From the NCBI GenBank assembly GCA_016281435.1, contig JAEEIQ010000023.1, forward strand, positions 1-12,766: DNA of 12,766 nucleotides, read 5' to 3'. The notes under the pieces are model-generated. The model did no database searches and had not been told where the DNA came from. It saw nothing but the letters and a program-made list of their open reading frames with translations. Within the stretch, counting starts at the first letter, position 1; each line of letters opens with the position of its first letter. This DNA is from Bacteroidales bacterium (GTDB taxonomy: Bacteria > Bacteroidota > Bacteroidia > Bacteroidales > UBA932). Both the position numbers and the translations under genes were made by a program. Positions 6,613 through 12,766 of this stretch are shown piece after piece.

Positions 6613-8106
6613 TTATTGGTTACGTGCTACTTTAAGGGAACCGGTACGCTTGAAATCCTCCTTGCGTATGCTCATCTTGGCGATGCGGTGCGTGCTGGGA
6701 AGACCGGCGTTGATCTTGTCGACGAGGGCCTTCATGTAGTTTCCGACCTCTTCGGGATCCTTGCCGTCGAAAGCCTGCATCAGCGGGAGTATCTCCACGG
6801 CGATGACGGGCTTGCCGTTGAGCTCGTCTTCCTTGACCATGGCGTCCCTGACGCAGGGATCGGCATAGAACGGAGCTTCCAGCTCTTCGGGGGAGACATT
6901 TTCCCCGTTGGCGAGGATGATGAGGTTCTTGATGCGGCCCGTTATGTAGAGGAAGCCGTCCTCGTCGAAATGGCAGAGGTCCCCGGTGCGGAACCATCCG
7001 TCCTCGGTGAAGGCTTCAGCGGTCTTTTCAGGATCGTTGTAGTAGCCGGAGAAGATGTTGTCGCCCTTCAGCTGGAGCTCTCCGTCGACTATGCGGGTCT
7101 GCTGCTCGGGATAGATCTTGCCTATTGAAGTGGGATGCGTGACCGCATCGGCGTTCGCGGAAGTAAGGTTCGCGCTCTCGGTAAGGCCGTAGCCGAAGCA
7201 GAATTCGACTCCCAGCTTGGAGAAGATGTCCACGAGGCGGGGCGGGACGTTCGCCGCTCCGGAGATGATGAGGCGGAGATTGCCGCCGAGGAAGCCGGGG
7301 CCGTGCATCTTCACCAGGCCGGCGAGTATGTCGCAGATCCCGGGCACTATCACGAGGAGCGTGGGCTTTATCATCGGGAGGCTGCCGACGGCCGCCTTCA
7401 TGTCCTCGCAGGTGAAGATGATGTTTCCGGTGTAGAAGCAGCCCATCATTCCGGCGATGATGCCGAAAACGTGGCTGAGCGGCAGGAGCGCGATGTACCT
7501 GTGGACGCCGATGACCTTTCCGGGCTTGTAGATGGCGTTGAATGATCCGCGCATGAAGGCCCTGTGGCTGAGGACGGCCCCCTTCGGGGAACCGGTGGTG
7601 CCGCCGGTGAAGAAGATGGCGGCGGGGCTGTCGGGATCCACCTTGGCGGCAGGGATTCCGTTCTCTGCGATGGATGAAGCGGGAAGAACCTTGACACCCT
7701 GCAGACCGGCGCAGAGCGGAGCGAACTCGTCGCGCACGAAGATGGCGTCGATGTCGAACTTGCGGCAGGAACCGGCGACTGCGGGTTCGGGCAGCGAGGC
7801 GGGGAACACCATGGCGACGTGGCCGGAGCTGGTGACGGCGAGGAACAGTTCCATCGCGTCCAGGCTGTTGCGGTCAAAGATCGCTATATGGCTTCCGGCA
7901 GGGAGTCCGAGCGTCGCGATAAAGGCACGCCTGCGGGCTATGCGGGAGCAGAATTCTTTATAAGTGTAAGTGACATTTTTGTCCGAGATTGCCGGCATTT
8001 CGGCGTAGGTTTCGGCTATCCAGTCCACGAATTCCCCGGTTGTGGGGATGTAATGGAGACGCGCCAGATCGGCCGCATCGACCATTTCATAGAAGTAGTT
8101 TTTCAT
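6613..8106 (-). CDS. AMP-dependent acyl-CoA/acyl-ACP synthetase
   Basis: This 497-residue adenylate-forming enzyme activates a carboxylic acid, most likely a fatty acid, as acyl-AMP and transfers it to CoA or, given the next gene, to the ACP phosphopantetheine. The ATP loop FFTGGTTGSPKG is at residues 165-176, the adenine motif FGYGLTE at 304-310, and the ribose-binding Asp376 in WFRTGDL. The hinge follows (GRIKNLIILANGENVSPEELE). The C-terminal catalytic Lys is probably K492 in GSLKVARNQ. All core motifs are intact and the length is normal for the family. It is the first gene of the three-gene minus-strand operon; the ACP starts 1 nt after its stop. Chain-length preference and CoA-versus-ACP choice cannot be read from sequence. 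A matching TACCTTTG promoter element lies 24 nt upstream. Confidence 0.93.
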   Translation of the reverse strand: MKNYFYEMVDAADLARLHYIPTTGEFVDWIAETYAEMPAISDKNVTYTYKEFCSRIARRRAFIATLGLPAGSHIAIFDRNSLDAMELFLAVTSSGHVAMVFPASLPEPAVAGSCRKFDIDAIFVRDEFAPLCAGLQGVKVLPASSIAENGIPAAKVDPDSPAAIFFTGGTTGSPKGAVLSHRAFMRGSFNAIYKPGKVIGVHRYIALLPLSHVFGIIAGMMGCFYTGNIIFTCEDMKAAVGSLPMIKPTLLVIVPGICDILAGLVKMHGPGFLGGNLRLIISGAANVPPRLVDIFSKLGVEFCFGYGLTESANLTSANADAVTHPTSIGKIYPEQQTRIVDGELQLKGDNIFSGYYNDPEKTAEAFTEDGWFRTGDLCHFDEDGFLYITGRIKNLIILANGENVSPEELEAPFYADPCVRDAMVKEDELNGKPVIAVEILPLMQAFDGKDPEEVGNYMKALVDKINAGLPSTHRIAKMSIRKEDFKRTGSLKVARNQ

Positions 8107-8130
8107 GTCGTTTTAGTACAATTCGTCCTG

Positions 8131-8138
8131 CAAAGGTA
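8131..8138 (-). promoter_or_regulatory. -7 promoter element for the acyl ligase operon
   Basis: On the minus strand TACCTTTG matches TAnnTTTG exactly and lies 24 nt before the ATG at 8106, giving a likely 5' UTR of about 20 nt. No TTTG occurs 19-21 nt upstream; that position is occupied by the T-rich tail of the terminator at 8152-8192. The promoter may therefore be weak or need an activator. Confidence 0.5.
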
Positions 8139-8151
8139 CGTAAAAAAGTCG

Positions 8152-8192
8152 AAAAAAATGGACGGCCTGCGATTCCCATCGCGGACCGTCCA
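8152..8192 (-). terminator. Intrinsic terminator hairpin reading leftward, between divergent operons
   Basis: On the minus strand TGGACGG (8192-8186) pairs with CCGTCCA (8165-8159). Inside it, after a short TCC/AGG stretch with one mismatch and one wobble, GCGAT (8182-8178) pairs with ATCGC (8173-8169) around a GGGA loop. Seven T residues follow at once (8158-8152), so this is a textbook rho-independent terminator on this strand. Oddly, no coding gene lies upstream on the same strand. It may end antisense or small-RNA transcription and insulate the acyl ligase promoter just downstream. On the plus strand it lacks a T-run and would sit as a leader hairpin 20 nt before a seven-codon ORF. Confidence 0.75.
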
Positions 8193-8212
8193 GATCTAAC
8201 CTAATAAAACCT

Positions 8213-8236
8213 ATGAAAAAACTATTCGTTTTTTAA
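8213..8236 (+). CDS. Possible seven-residue leader peptide (MKKLFVF)
   Basis: ATG at 8213 starts a seven-codon ORF (M-K-K-L-F-V-F, stop TAA). It is preceded by TAACCTAATAAAACCT, an A-rich, Shine-Dalgarno-free initiation region much like that of the BACON gene (TAACCTAAAATAACACCAT). The codons contain the inverted repeat AAAAAAC-TATTC-GTTTTTT. It lies 128 nt before the TonB-receptor start. Two readings are possible: a regulatory leader peptide, or the surviving start of a decayed gene whose signal peptide began MKKLF. No Bacteroidetes-type promoter is visible just upstream, so it may be untranscribed. Treat it as a candidate only. Confidence 0.3.
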   Translation: MKKLFVF

Positions 8237-8264
8237 TTCGCAATTTCCATGCCACACCGGCGTC

Positions 8265-8287
8265 AGAGGGCAGATAATTCCCTTTTT
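8265..8287 (+). terminator. Weak hairpin with T-run in the TonB-receptor leader region
   Basis: AGAGGG (8265-8270) can pair with CCCTTT (8280-8285) across a nine-base loop, with one G-T wobble, and the T-run continues to 8287. It resembles a weak plus-strand terminator or attenuator between the seven-codon ORF and the TonB-receptor gene. The six-pair stem is marginal, so chance is quite possible. Confidence 0.25.
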
Positions 8288-8333
8288 ATGGTGATTTTTC
8301 CGGCACTCCTGGCCAATATGACGGACAAATGGT

Positions 8334-8341
8334 TATCTTTC
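8334..8341 (+). promoter_or_regulatory. Tentative -7 element for the TonB-receptor operon
   Basis: TATCTTTC differs from TAnnTTTG only in the last base and lies 23 nt before the GTG start at 8365, a spacing like that of the other promoters here. No TTTG-like -33 box occurs 19-21 nt upstream, so the assignment is weak. An alternative sigma factor of the ECF type would also explain the lack of a -33 match. Confidence 0.3.
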
Positions 8342-8364
8342 GGTTTTGAAAGTAAACCAGTCCC

Positions 8365-11076
8365 GTGTTGACAGTTGTCAGAATATTGGCAATCCTGTTT
8401 TTTCTGCCGTTCCCGAAGACCGCTCCGGACGATTCCGGCACGGCATCGGTCATGGTGACGGTAGAAGACAAAAAAGCGTCTTCGCCCCTGCAGGGAGCGG
8501 TGGTGAAGATTCCCGAATACGGACTATGGGCGGTTACGGACGAAAAGGGACGCGCCGTGATACGTAAGGTCCCGGACGGCAAGGTCAAGCTGGAATGCTC
8601 CATTCTCGGATACGTGACTTCGGAACTTACGGTCGCAGTTCCAGGGCCTGAGGTCAGGCTGAAGATGGAAGAACAGTCCTTCTCGATAGAAGACGTGGTC
8701 GTCGTGGCCACCCGCGACAAGAACGCGGAGTCCACGATCTCGAAGATAGGGCGCCAGGCCATAGACCACCTTCAGGCGACCAGCGTGACCGACCTTCTGC
8801 AACTGCTTCCGGGCAACATCGTCACGAGCAATCCCAGCCTCACGACACCCAGTGCCTTCACGAACAGGACCCTTGACAAGTACGACTCCAACAATGCCTT
8901 CGGCGCCTCCGTGATGATAGACGGGGTTCCCGTCTCGAACAACGCCGACATGAACACAAAGGGAGGGGTGCACAGCACCGCAGGCGGAGGCGTGGACCTG
9001 CGCTCGATAGGCACGGACGATATCGAGAGCGTCGAGATAGTCCGGGGCATTCCTTCGGCCGAATACGGCGACATGTCCTCTGGAGCGCTGATAATCAACA
9101 GCAGGGCCGGCATCTCCGACCTCAAGCTGAAGGCAAAGATATTCCCGGGTGTGCGCCAGTTCTATGCCGGAAAGGGCTTCAAGGCCGGAAGGGCCGGGTC
9201 TCTCAACGTCAACCTGGACTACGCCGACGGCAAGTCCGACCCCCGATATACCACGGACACTTATCTCCGTGCCCTGGCCTCGGTCCTCTGGACCGTCAAT
9301 GCAGGCAGGAACGCATCCTTCACAACGCGCCTCAGTACTACGAACGTCCGGGACTGGAGCGGAGCGGACCCTTCCGAAGTGGTCAGGGATGTATGGAAAA
9401 GCACGCGCGAAAACGGCTTCACGCTTACCCACAGCGGCAAGTTCTCCACTCCCCTCTTTCTTCTGCGCAACCTCAAGTACGACCTTTCTTTCTCCTGGAA
9501 GCGGAGCGATTCCTTCACCAGGACCCTGGTCACGGGCGGCCAGCCCCTGATCGACTCCCGCACGGAAGGGACATTCGAAGCGACGATGCTGCCAAGGCAG
9601 TATTACGGCGAAGGCGGCACCATAGGGATACCCATGAACGGCTTTGCCAAGATAGGAGACAGTTTCAACCTCAACACCCGCTCCGGGCGGTTCAAGAACC
9701 GCTTCAACCTCGGCGCGGAGTACCGTTTCGACGGCAATGTCGGACCGGGTTTCACGAATGCCAACCCGGCTCTCCCCTTGCAGACTTCCCCCTACCGGGC
9801 CAGGGCGTTCAAGGATATTCCTTTCCTTCACCAGATAGCGGCTTATGCAGAGGACAATTTCAGCATATCCCTTTCCGGCAGCGGAGAATTCCCCCGCATA
9901 AAAGGCCAGGCCGGAGTGCGCTGGGCCATGATCCAGCCCGGAATGGGCGAGCAGATGAGTTCCCTTTCGCCGCGCCTCAACATTTCGTTTAGCCCCTTCG
10001 GGAAGCTCAGCTTCAGGGCCGGTTACGGCATTTCCGAGAAAGTCCCCTCCCTGCTGATGCTTTACCCGGACGTCAGCTGGCTCGACCTCATGAACGTCAA
10101 TGCCTCCAAGGGCGACAAGTATCTCGGGGTCTACACTACCCGCATTTTCGAGCATGCTCCGAAGGATCTCCGTCCGATGCGGAGCGAGAAGGTCGAACTC
10201 GGAGTCGATTTCAGCCTGTGGAAGGGATCGTCATTCTCCCTGATCGCATGGCGGGACGATGTCAGCGACGGCTTCTCCTCCCGCAATGACGAATGGATAC
10301 CCGTGGTTTTCAACAGGTGGGCGGCATCCTCGGTGACCGAGGAAGGCGGAGTCCTGGTCTATGACAAGGTCCATCCGACCGTGGTGGACACGACCCTTTT
10401 CTGCAACTCCAGGATGTCGAACACAGACGTGCACGTAAGCAAGGGAGTCGAATTCGACTTCAACCTCGGGAAGATACGCGCCACCGGCACCTCGCTGTTC
10501 CTCAGTGGAGCCTGGGCGGAGACGGAATACTGGTCCTCGAATGAAGTCTATGAGGAGCCCAGGGGCAGCAGCGACACGTACAGAAAGATCCTTTTCATAT
10601 ATCCGGCCGGCGCCCGTAAGAACCTGAACCGCAGCATGACGGCCTCGCTCAGGGTGGTCCAGTCCATTCCGGCCATCGCATTCGTAGTGTCCGGGACCAT
10701 CCAGGCCAGCTTGTACAACTACTCCAAGAACAGGATAGACATCGAGACTCCGGTCGCATGGCAGGACGCCGAAGGCCGGCATCCCGTGACCGCCGCCCAG
10801 CTGGCGGATCCTTCGGCCGTCCTCCTGCACGGCTACTCCCTGGCGGACAATATCTACCCGAAAGGAGCTTATTCCGACCGGGCCGAAAGCTGGCCGTCCC
10901 TGTGGACTGTGAACCTGCGTGTCACGAAGGAAGTGTCGCGCCGCTTCAACCTCTCCTTCTATGTCAACAACCTGCTTTTCTCGCAACCCTGGCAGAGCAG
11001 CTCCATTTCGAGCACCAAGGTCGAGAAAAACTCCAATTTTTTCTCATTCGGTTTTGAAATATCCTTAAATTTATAG
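8365..11076 (+). CDS. TonB-dependent outer-membrane receptor without SusD partner
   Basis: This 903-residue outer-membrane active transporter begins with a GTG start; the frame is closed by TAA 12 nt upstream, so the start lies at 8365 or the TTG at 8368. A signal peptide (VVRILAILFFLP) leads to a carboxypeptidase-regulatory-like beta domain, about residues 28-102. The plug runs from about 112 to 248, with VMIDGVPVSNN and ESVEIVRGIPSAEYGDMSSG typical of TonB-receptor plugs. The rest is a beta-barrel of alternating aromatic strands ending FSFGFEISLNL. No STN domain is present and no susD gene follows, so this is not a standard SusCD glycan importer. Five nucleotides separate it from a DUF4876 lipoprotein. 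I expect TonB-driven uptake of a ligand delivered by the lipoprotein; the ligand, perhaps metal, metal chelate, peptide or glycan, cannot be told. Confidence 0.9.
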   Translation: MLTVVRILAILFFLPFPKTAPDDSGTASVMVTVEDKKASSPLQGAVVKIPEYGLWAVTDEKGRAVIRKVPDGKVKLECSILGYVTSELTVAVPGPEVRLKMEEQSFSIEDVVVVATRDKNAESTISKIGRQAIDHLQATSVTDLLQLLPGNIVTSNPSLTTPSAFTNRTLDKYDSNNAFGASVMIDGVPVSNNADMNTKGGVHSTAGGGVDLRSIGTDDIESVEIVRGIPSAEYGDMSSGALIINSRAGISDLKLKAKIFPGVRQFYAGKGFKAGRAGSLNVNLDYADGKSDPRYTTDTYLRALASVLWTVNAGRNASFTTRLSTTNVRDWSGADPSEVVRDVWKSTRENGFTLTHSGKFSTPLFLLRNLKYDLSFSWKRSDSFTRTLVTGGQPLIDSRTEGTFEATMLPRQYYGEGGTIGIPMNGFAKIGDSFNLNTRSGRFKNRFNLGAEYRFDGNVGPGFTNANPALPLQTSPYRARAFKDIPFLHQIAAYAEDNFSISLSGSGEFPRIKGQAGVRWAMIQPGMGEQMSSLSPRLNISFSPFGKLSFRAGYGISEKVPSLLMLYPDVSWLDLMNVNASKGDKYLGVYTTRIFEHAPKDLRPMRSEKVELGVDFSLWKGSSFSLIAWRDDVSDGFSSRNDEWIPVVFNRWAASSVTEEGGVLVYDKVHPTVVDTTLFCNSRMSNTDVHVSKGVEFDFNLGKIRATGTSLFLSGAWAETEYWSSNEVYEEPRGSSDTYRKILFIYPAGARKNLNRSMTASLRVVQSIPAIAFVVSGTIQASLYNYSKNRIDIETPVAWQDAEGRHPVTAAQLADPSAVLLHGYSLADNIYPKGAYSDRAESWPSLWTVNLRVTKEVSRRFNLSFYVNNLLFSQPWQSSSISSTKVEKNSNFFSFGFEISLNL

Positions 11077-11081
11077 GTATC

Positions 11082-12377
11082 ATGAAAAAATCCATTTTGA
11101 TTTTTGCCGCGGCAGCGGCGTTCGCAGGGGCGGTGGTGCTGTCTTCCTGCGAAAGGAAAGAAATCGCCACCATCCCCGAGGTGACGGTTCAGGTAAACCT
11201 GCCTGAAGGTTTCTCTTCAAGCGCGGTCTATTCCGGGGAAGTCTCCCTTACCGACAAGGCTACGGGCAAGGTGAAAACCGTCAAGGCGGAAAACTCCGTC
11301 GCAGTTTTCAAGAAAGTCCCTTACGGAGCTTATACCGTAACGGCTTCAGCATCCCTCACGAACGAGGAGTTCAAGGCGCAGGCTCCCGAAATCTCCGCGT
11401 CCGTCACCGCCGGCATCTCCCTCAACAGCAACCCTGTCGATGCCGTTCTCTCAAGCAATGAAGACGCAAGCGAGCCCATCGTGGTCAATGTTGCATGGAG
11501 CATACCCAGCAGCCTCGTCATCAGCCGCATCTACAACTTCGGCACCCTCAAGCTCGACAACAAGGCCTACAACATCGACAAGTACATCGAGATTTACAAC
11601 AATTCCTCCGAGACCCAGTATGTCGACGGCCTGTACCTCGGCGAGGCCTACGGCAGCATCGTTTCCGCAAGTCCTTATGCCAACATCGCAACCGGCAACT
11701 TCTGCTATGTCCAAAGGGTCGTCCGCATTCCCGGCAACGGCACGCAGTATCCCGTAGAGCCCGGCAAGAGCATCGTGATCGCGCAGAACGCCAAGAACCA
11801 TATCGACGCAGAGGTCATCACCAATACCGTCGACCTTTCCGGAGCTGACTTCGAGTGCTATGTCGAGGGTGCGCTCGCTTCGCAGTTCCCTTCCGACAAC
11901 GCTGACGTACCCAACATCGAAGAAGTCTTCGGAGCAAACAAGAACGCGGCCAGATTCTTCGGAGGACAGGGGACCGTCCCCGTGCTGTTCAGGATGACCG
12001 AGACTCTCTTCACTGCCCTCAACGCCGTTCTCGCCCCCGGCACCGACGCCTATGGCGATGCATACGCTTACTATTGCAAGCCCATCGCAGCCAGCGACAT
12101 CCTTGACGCCGTCGACGGTTTCCGCGTCGGCTTCGAGAACCGTGGCGGCCCGCATGTGCCTGCAGTCGTAGATGCCAGCGGAGCCCTCTTCAACCAGAAG
12201 AACATCACTCTCCGCAAGATCGCCTACTACACTCCCGACGGACGCGCCGTCCTCCAGGACACCAACAACTCTTCGAAGGACTTCGTCATCGTCGAGTCCA
12301 CGAACGATGACGCTTCGATCCTTGTTCCCCGCAAGTACGACGTGCCTCAGATCCAGCCCGGCTACACCGCTGAGTAA
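11082..12377 (+). CDS. DUF4876-type surface lipoprotein
   Basis: This 431-residue lipoprotein has a signal peptide ending in VVLSSC (Cys23). An N-terminal Ig-like or prealbumin-like beta domain (about 32-115) includes VPYGAYTVTASA, the usual turn of such modules. The main domain opens with SLVISRIYNFGT and DKYIEIYNNSS (D166-S176), a pattern like lamin-tail beta-sandwich domains. It then carries blocks I recognise from DUF4876: VEPGKSIVIAQNAKNH (from V225) and DLSGADFECY (251-260). The identification rests on memory of these blocks, not a search. Function is unknown in the family. Placement 5 nt after a TonB receptor and 3 nt before a putative barrel protein suggests a surface ligand-binding partner, in the position SusD holds in SusCD systems. 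The sequence is complete, with an ATG start. Confidence 0.85.
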   Translation: MKKSILIFAAAAAFAGAVVLSSCERKEIATIPEVTVQVNLPEGFSSSAVYSGEVSLTDKATGKVKTVKAENSVAVFKKVPYGAYTVTASASLTNEEFKAQAPEISASVTAGISLNSNPVDAVLSSNEDASEPIVVNVAWSIPSSLVISRIYNFGTLKLDNKAYNIDKYIEIYNNSSETQYVDGLYLGEAYGSIVSASPYANIATGNFCYVQRVVRIPGNGTQYPVEPGKSIVIAQNAKNHIDAEVITNTVDLSGADFECYVEGALASQFPSDNADVPNIEEVFGANKNAARFFGGQGTVPVLFRMTETLFTALNAVLAPGTDAYGDAYAYYCKPIAASDILDAVDGFRVGFENRGGPHVPAVVDASGALFNQKNITLRKIAYYTPDGRAVLQDTNNSSKDFVIVESTNDDASILVPRKYDVPQIQPGYTAE

Positions 12378-12380
12378 ACA

Positions 12381-12766
12381 TTGTTCAAGGTGCGCCTGAC
12401 GCCTGCATATCTGCTGTTGTCCCTGCTTCTTGTCCTGCCGGAGCTCCATTCGGCGGGACAGGAAAGGGGGACCATGGCGGACGCCTGCTATCCGGCCACG
12501 ATGCTGAGGTCTTCCAATCCCGCCGGGTGGGGGGTGTTGCCTCCTATGAATGCGGGCAGCACCAATGTGGCAGGCTCCGTAACGGGAGGCGGGTTCCGCC
12601 GCGCAATGGACAGCCGCTCCATTTACTCGTACGGCGTGTCCTCCAAAGGCAACCGGAAGGTCGGAGACCTTATCCTTAACGGAACCTTCGATTACAGGGA
12701 AGAGCAGCACGAAGGCCGCTGCTGGGGGGATGTGTACGATCCGTATTCCGGCAACCCCTATATAGT
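12381..12766 (+). CDS. Putative DUF6850-type outer-membrane beta-barrel protein, 5' part
   Basis: The reading frame is open from just after the DUF4876 stop to the window edge (128 codons, no stop). I chose the TTG at 12381, 3 nt after that stop. It gives MFKVRLTPAYLLLSLLLVLP and then a likely signal-peptidase site near HSAGQE. A GTG at 12390 is the alternative, and no ATG lies before the hydrophobic core. The mature part has FRRAMDSRSIYSYGVSSKG, LNGTFDYREEQ and WGDVYDPYSGNPYI. These are alternating-residue strands and a W-x-D-x-YDP-NPYI block that I associate with the DUF6850 outer-membrane barrel family found beside DUF4876. The family name is from memory. The gene is truncated only by the window edge, and the signal peptide plus strand pattern support an outer-membrane location. 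Confidence 0.7.
   Translation, partial: MFKVRLTPAYLLLSLLLVLPELHSAGQERGTMADACYPATMLRSSNPAGWGVLPPMNAGSTNVAGSVTGGGFRRAMDSRSIYSYGVSSKGNRKVGDLILNGTFDYREEQHEGRCWGDVYDPYSGNPYI

Noticed and set aside
5779..7128. A 449-codon plus-strand ORF opposite the acyltransferase, ACP and ligase genes
   Set aside because: It spans three real minus-strand genes and their junctions, shows no motif or signal, and is explained by few stop codons opposite GC-biased third positions.
8152..8192. An attenuator inside the acyl-ligase leader
   Set aside because: The only good -7 element (8138-8131) lies downstream of the hairpin on that strand, so transcripts from it would not contain the hairpin.
8237..8364. A possible riboswitch, such as a cobalamin type, before the TonB receptor
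   Set aside because: I looked for B12-box-like and other conserved core sequences and found none, and the stretch is too short and weakly structured for the known large classes.
8524..10155. A 543-codon minus-strand ORF inside the TonB receptor
   Set aside because: It is a codon-bias shadow of a clear receptor sequence. Its composition is His/Gly/Arg/Val-rich without domain features, and no promoter or initiation region was seen.
11451..12710. A 419-codon minus-strand ORF across the DUF4876 gene and the next gene's start
   Set aside because: Its translation is repetitive Val/Asp/Gly-rich shadow sequence, while the plus strand has a lipobox, signal peptide and family blocks.
1..12766. CRISPR arrays, tRNA genes, insertion sequences or transposases
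   Set aside because: No regularly spaced repeats, cloverleaf-like sequences, transposase motifs or terminal inverted repeats were seen.

Overview
The window comes from a Bacteroidales bacterium with fairly GC-rich coding sequence. Three things support this: the 16S rRNA 5' end is Bacteroidales-like, promoters match the Bacteroidetes sigma-ABfr pattern (TTTG, then 19-21 nt, then TAnnTTTG), and genes begin without Shine-Dalgarno sequences. The protein families agree: BACON lipoproteins, a DUF4876 protein and a GNAT/ACP/acyl-ligase trio. An uncultured gut or rumen lineage is plausible, but I cannot name a genus.

Left edge (1-455): the 5' end of a 16S rRNA gene on the minus strand, cut by the window edge, with its leader and a near-perfect promoter. 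Next (456-1594, minus): two overlapping half-size CHR-family genes that together make a two-subunit chromate-type transporter. Their promoter lies so close to the ATG that the mRNA may be leaderless, and it interleaves with a divergent promoter.

Centre plus strand (1676-5254): a surface-type lipoprotein with three BACON domains, a secreted GH20 beta-N-acetylhexosaminidase and the t6A gene tsaE, tightly packed or overlapping. Centre minus strand (8106 down to 5251): an AMP-forming acyl ligase, a discrete acyl carrier protein and a GNAT-fold acyltransferase. This set resembles the acyl-activation and N-acylation half of bacterial ceramide synthesis. The two operons meet tail to tail with overlapping stop codons.

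The 258-bp divergent spacer (8107-8364) holds a strong minus-strand terminator hairpin, a seven-codon ORF and a weak plus-strand hairpin. On the right (8365 to the end, plus) is a tightly spaced outer-membrane operon: a TonB-dependent receptor without a SusD partner, a DUF4876 lipoprotein and the start of a putative DUF6850-type beta-barrel protein. It looks like an uptake or surface-binding system of unknown substrate and is the least explained unit here, together with the structured spacer in front of it.
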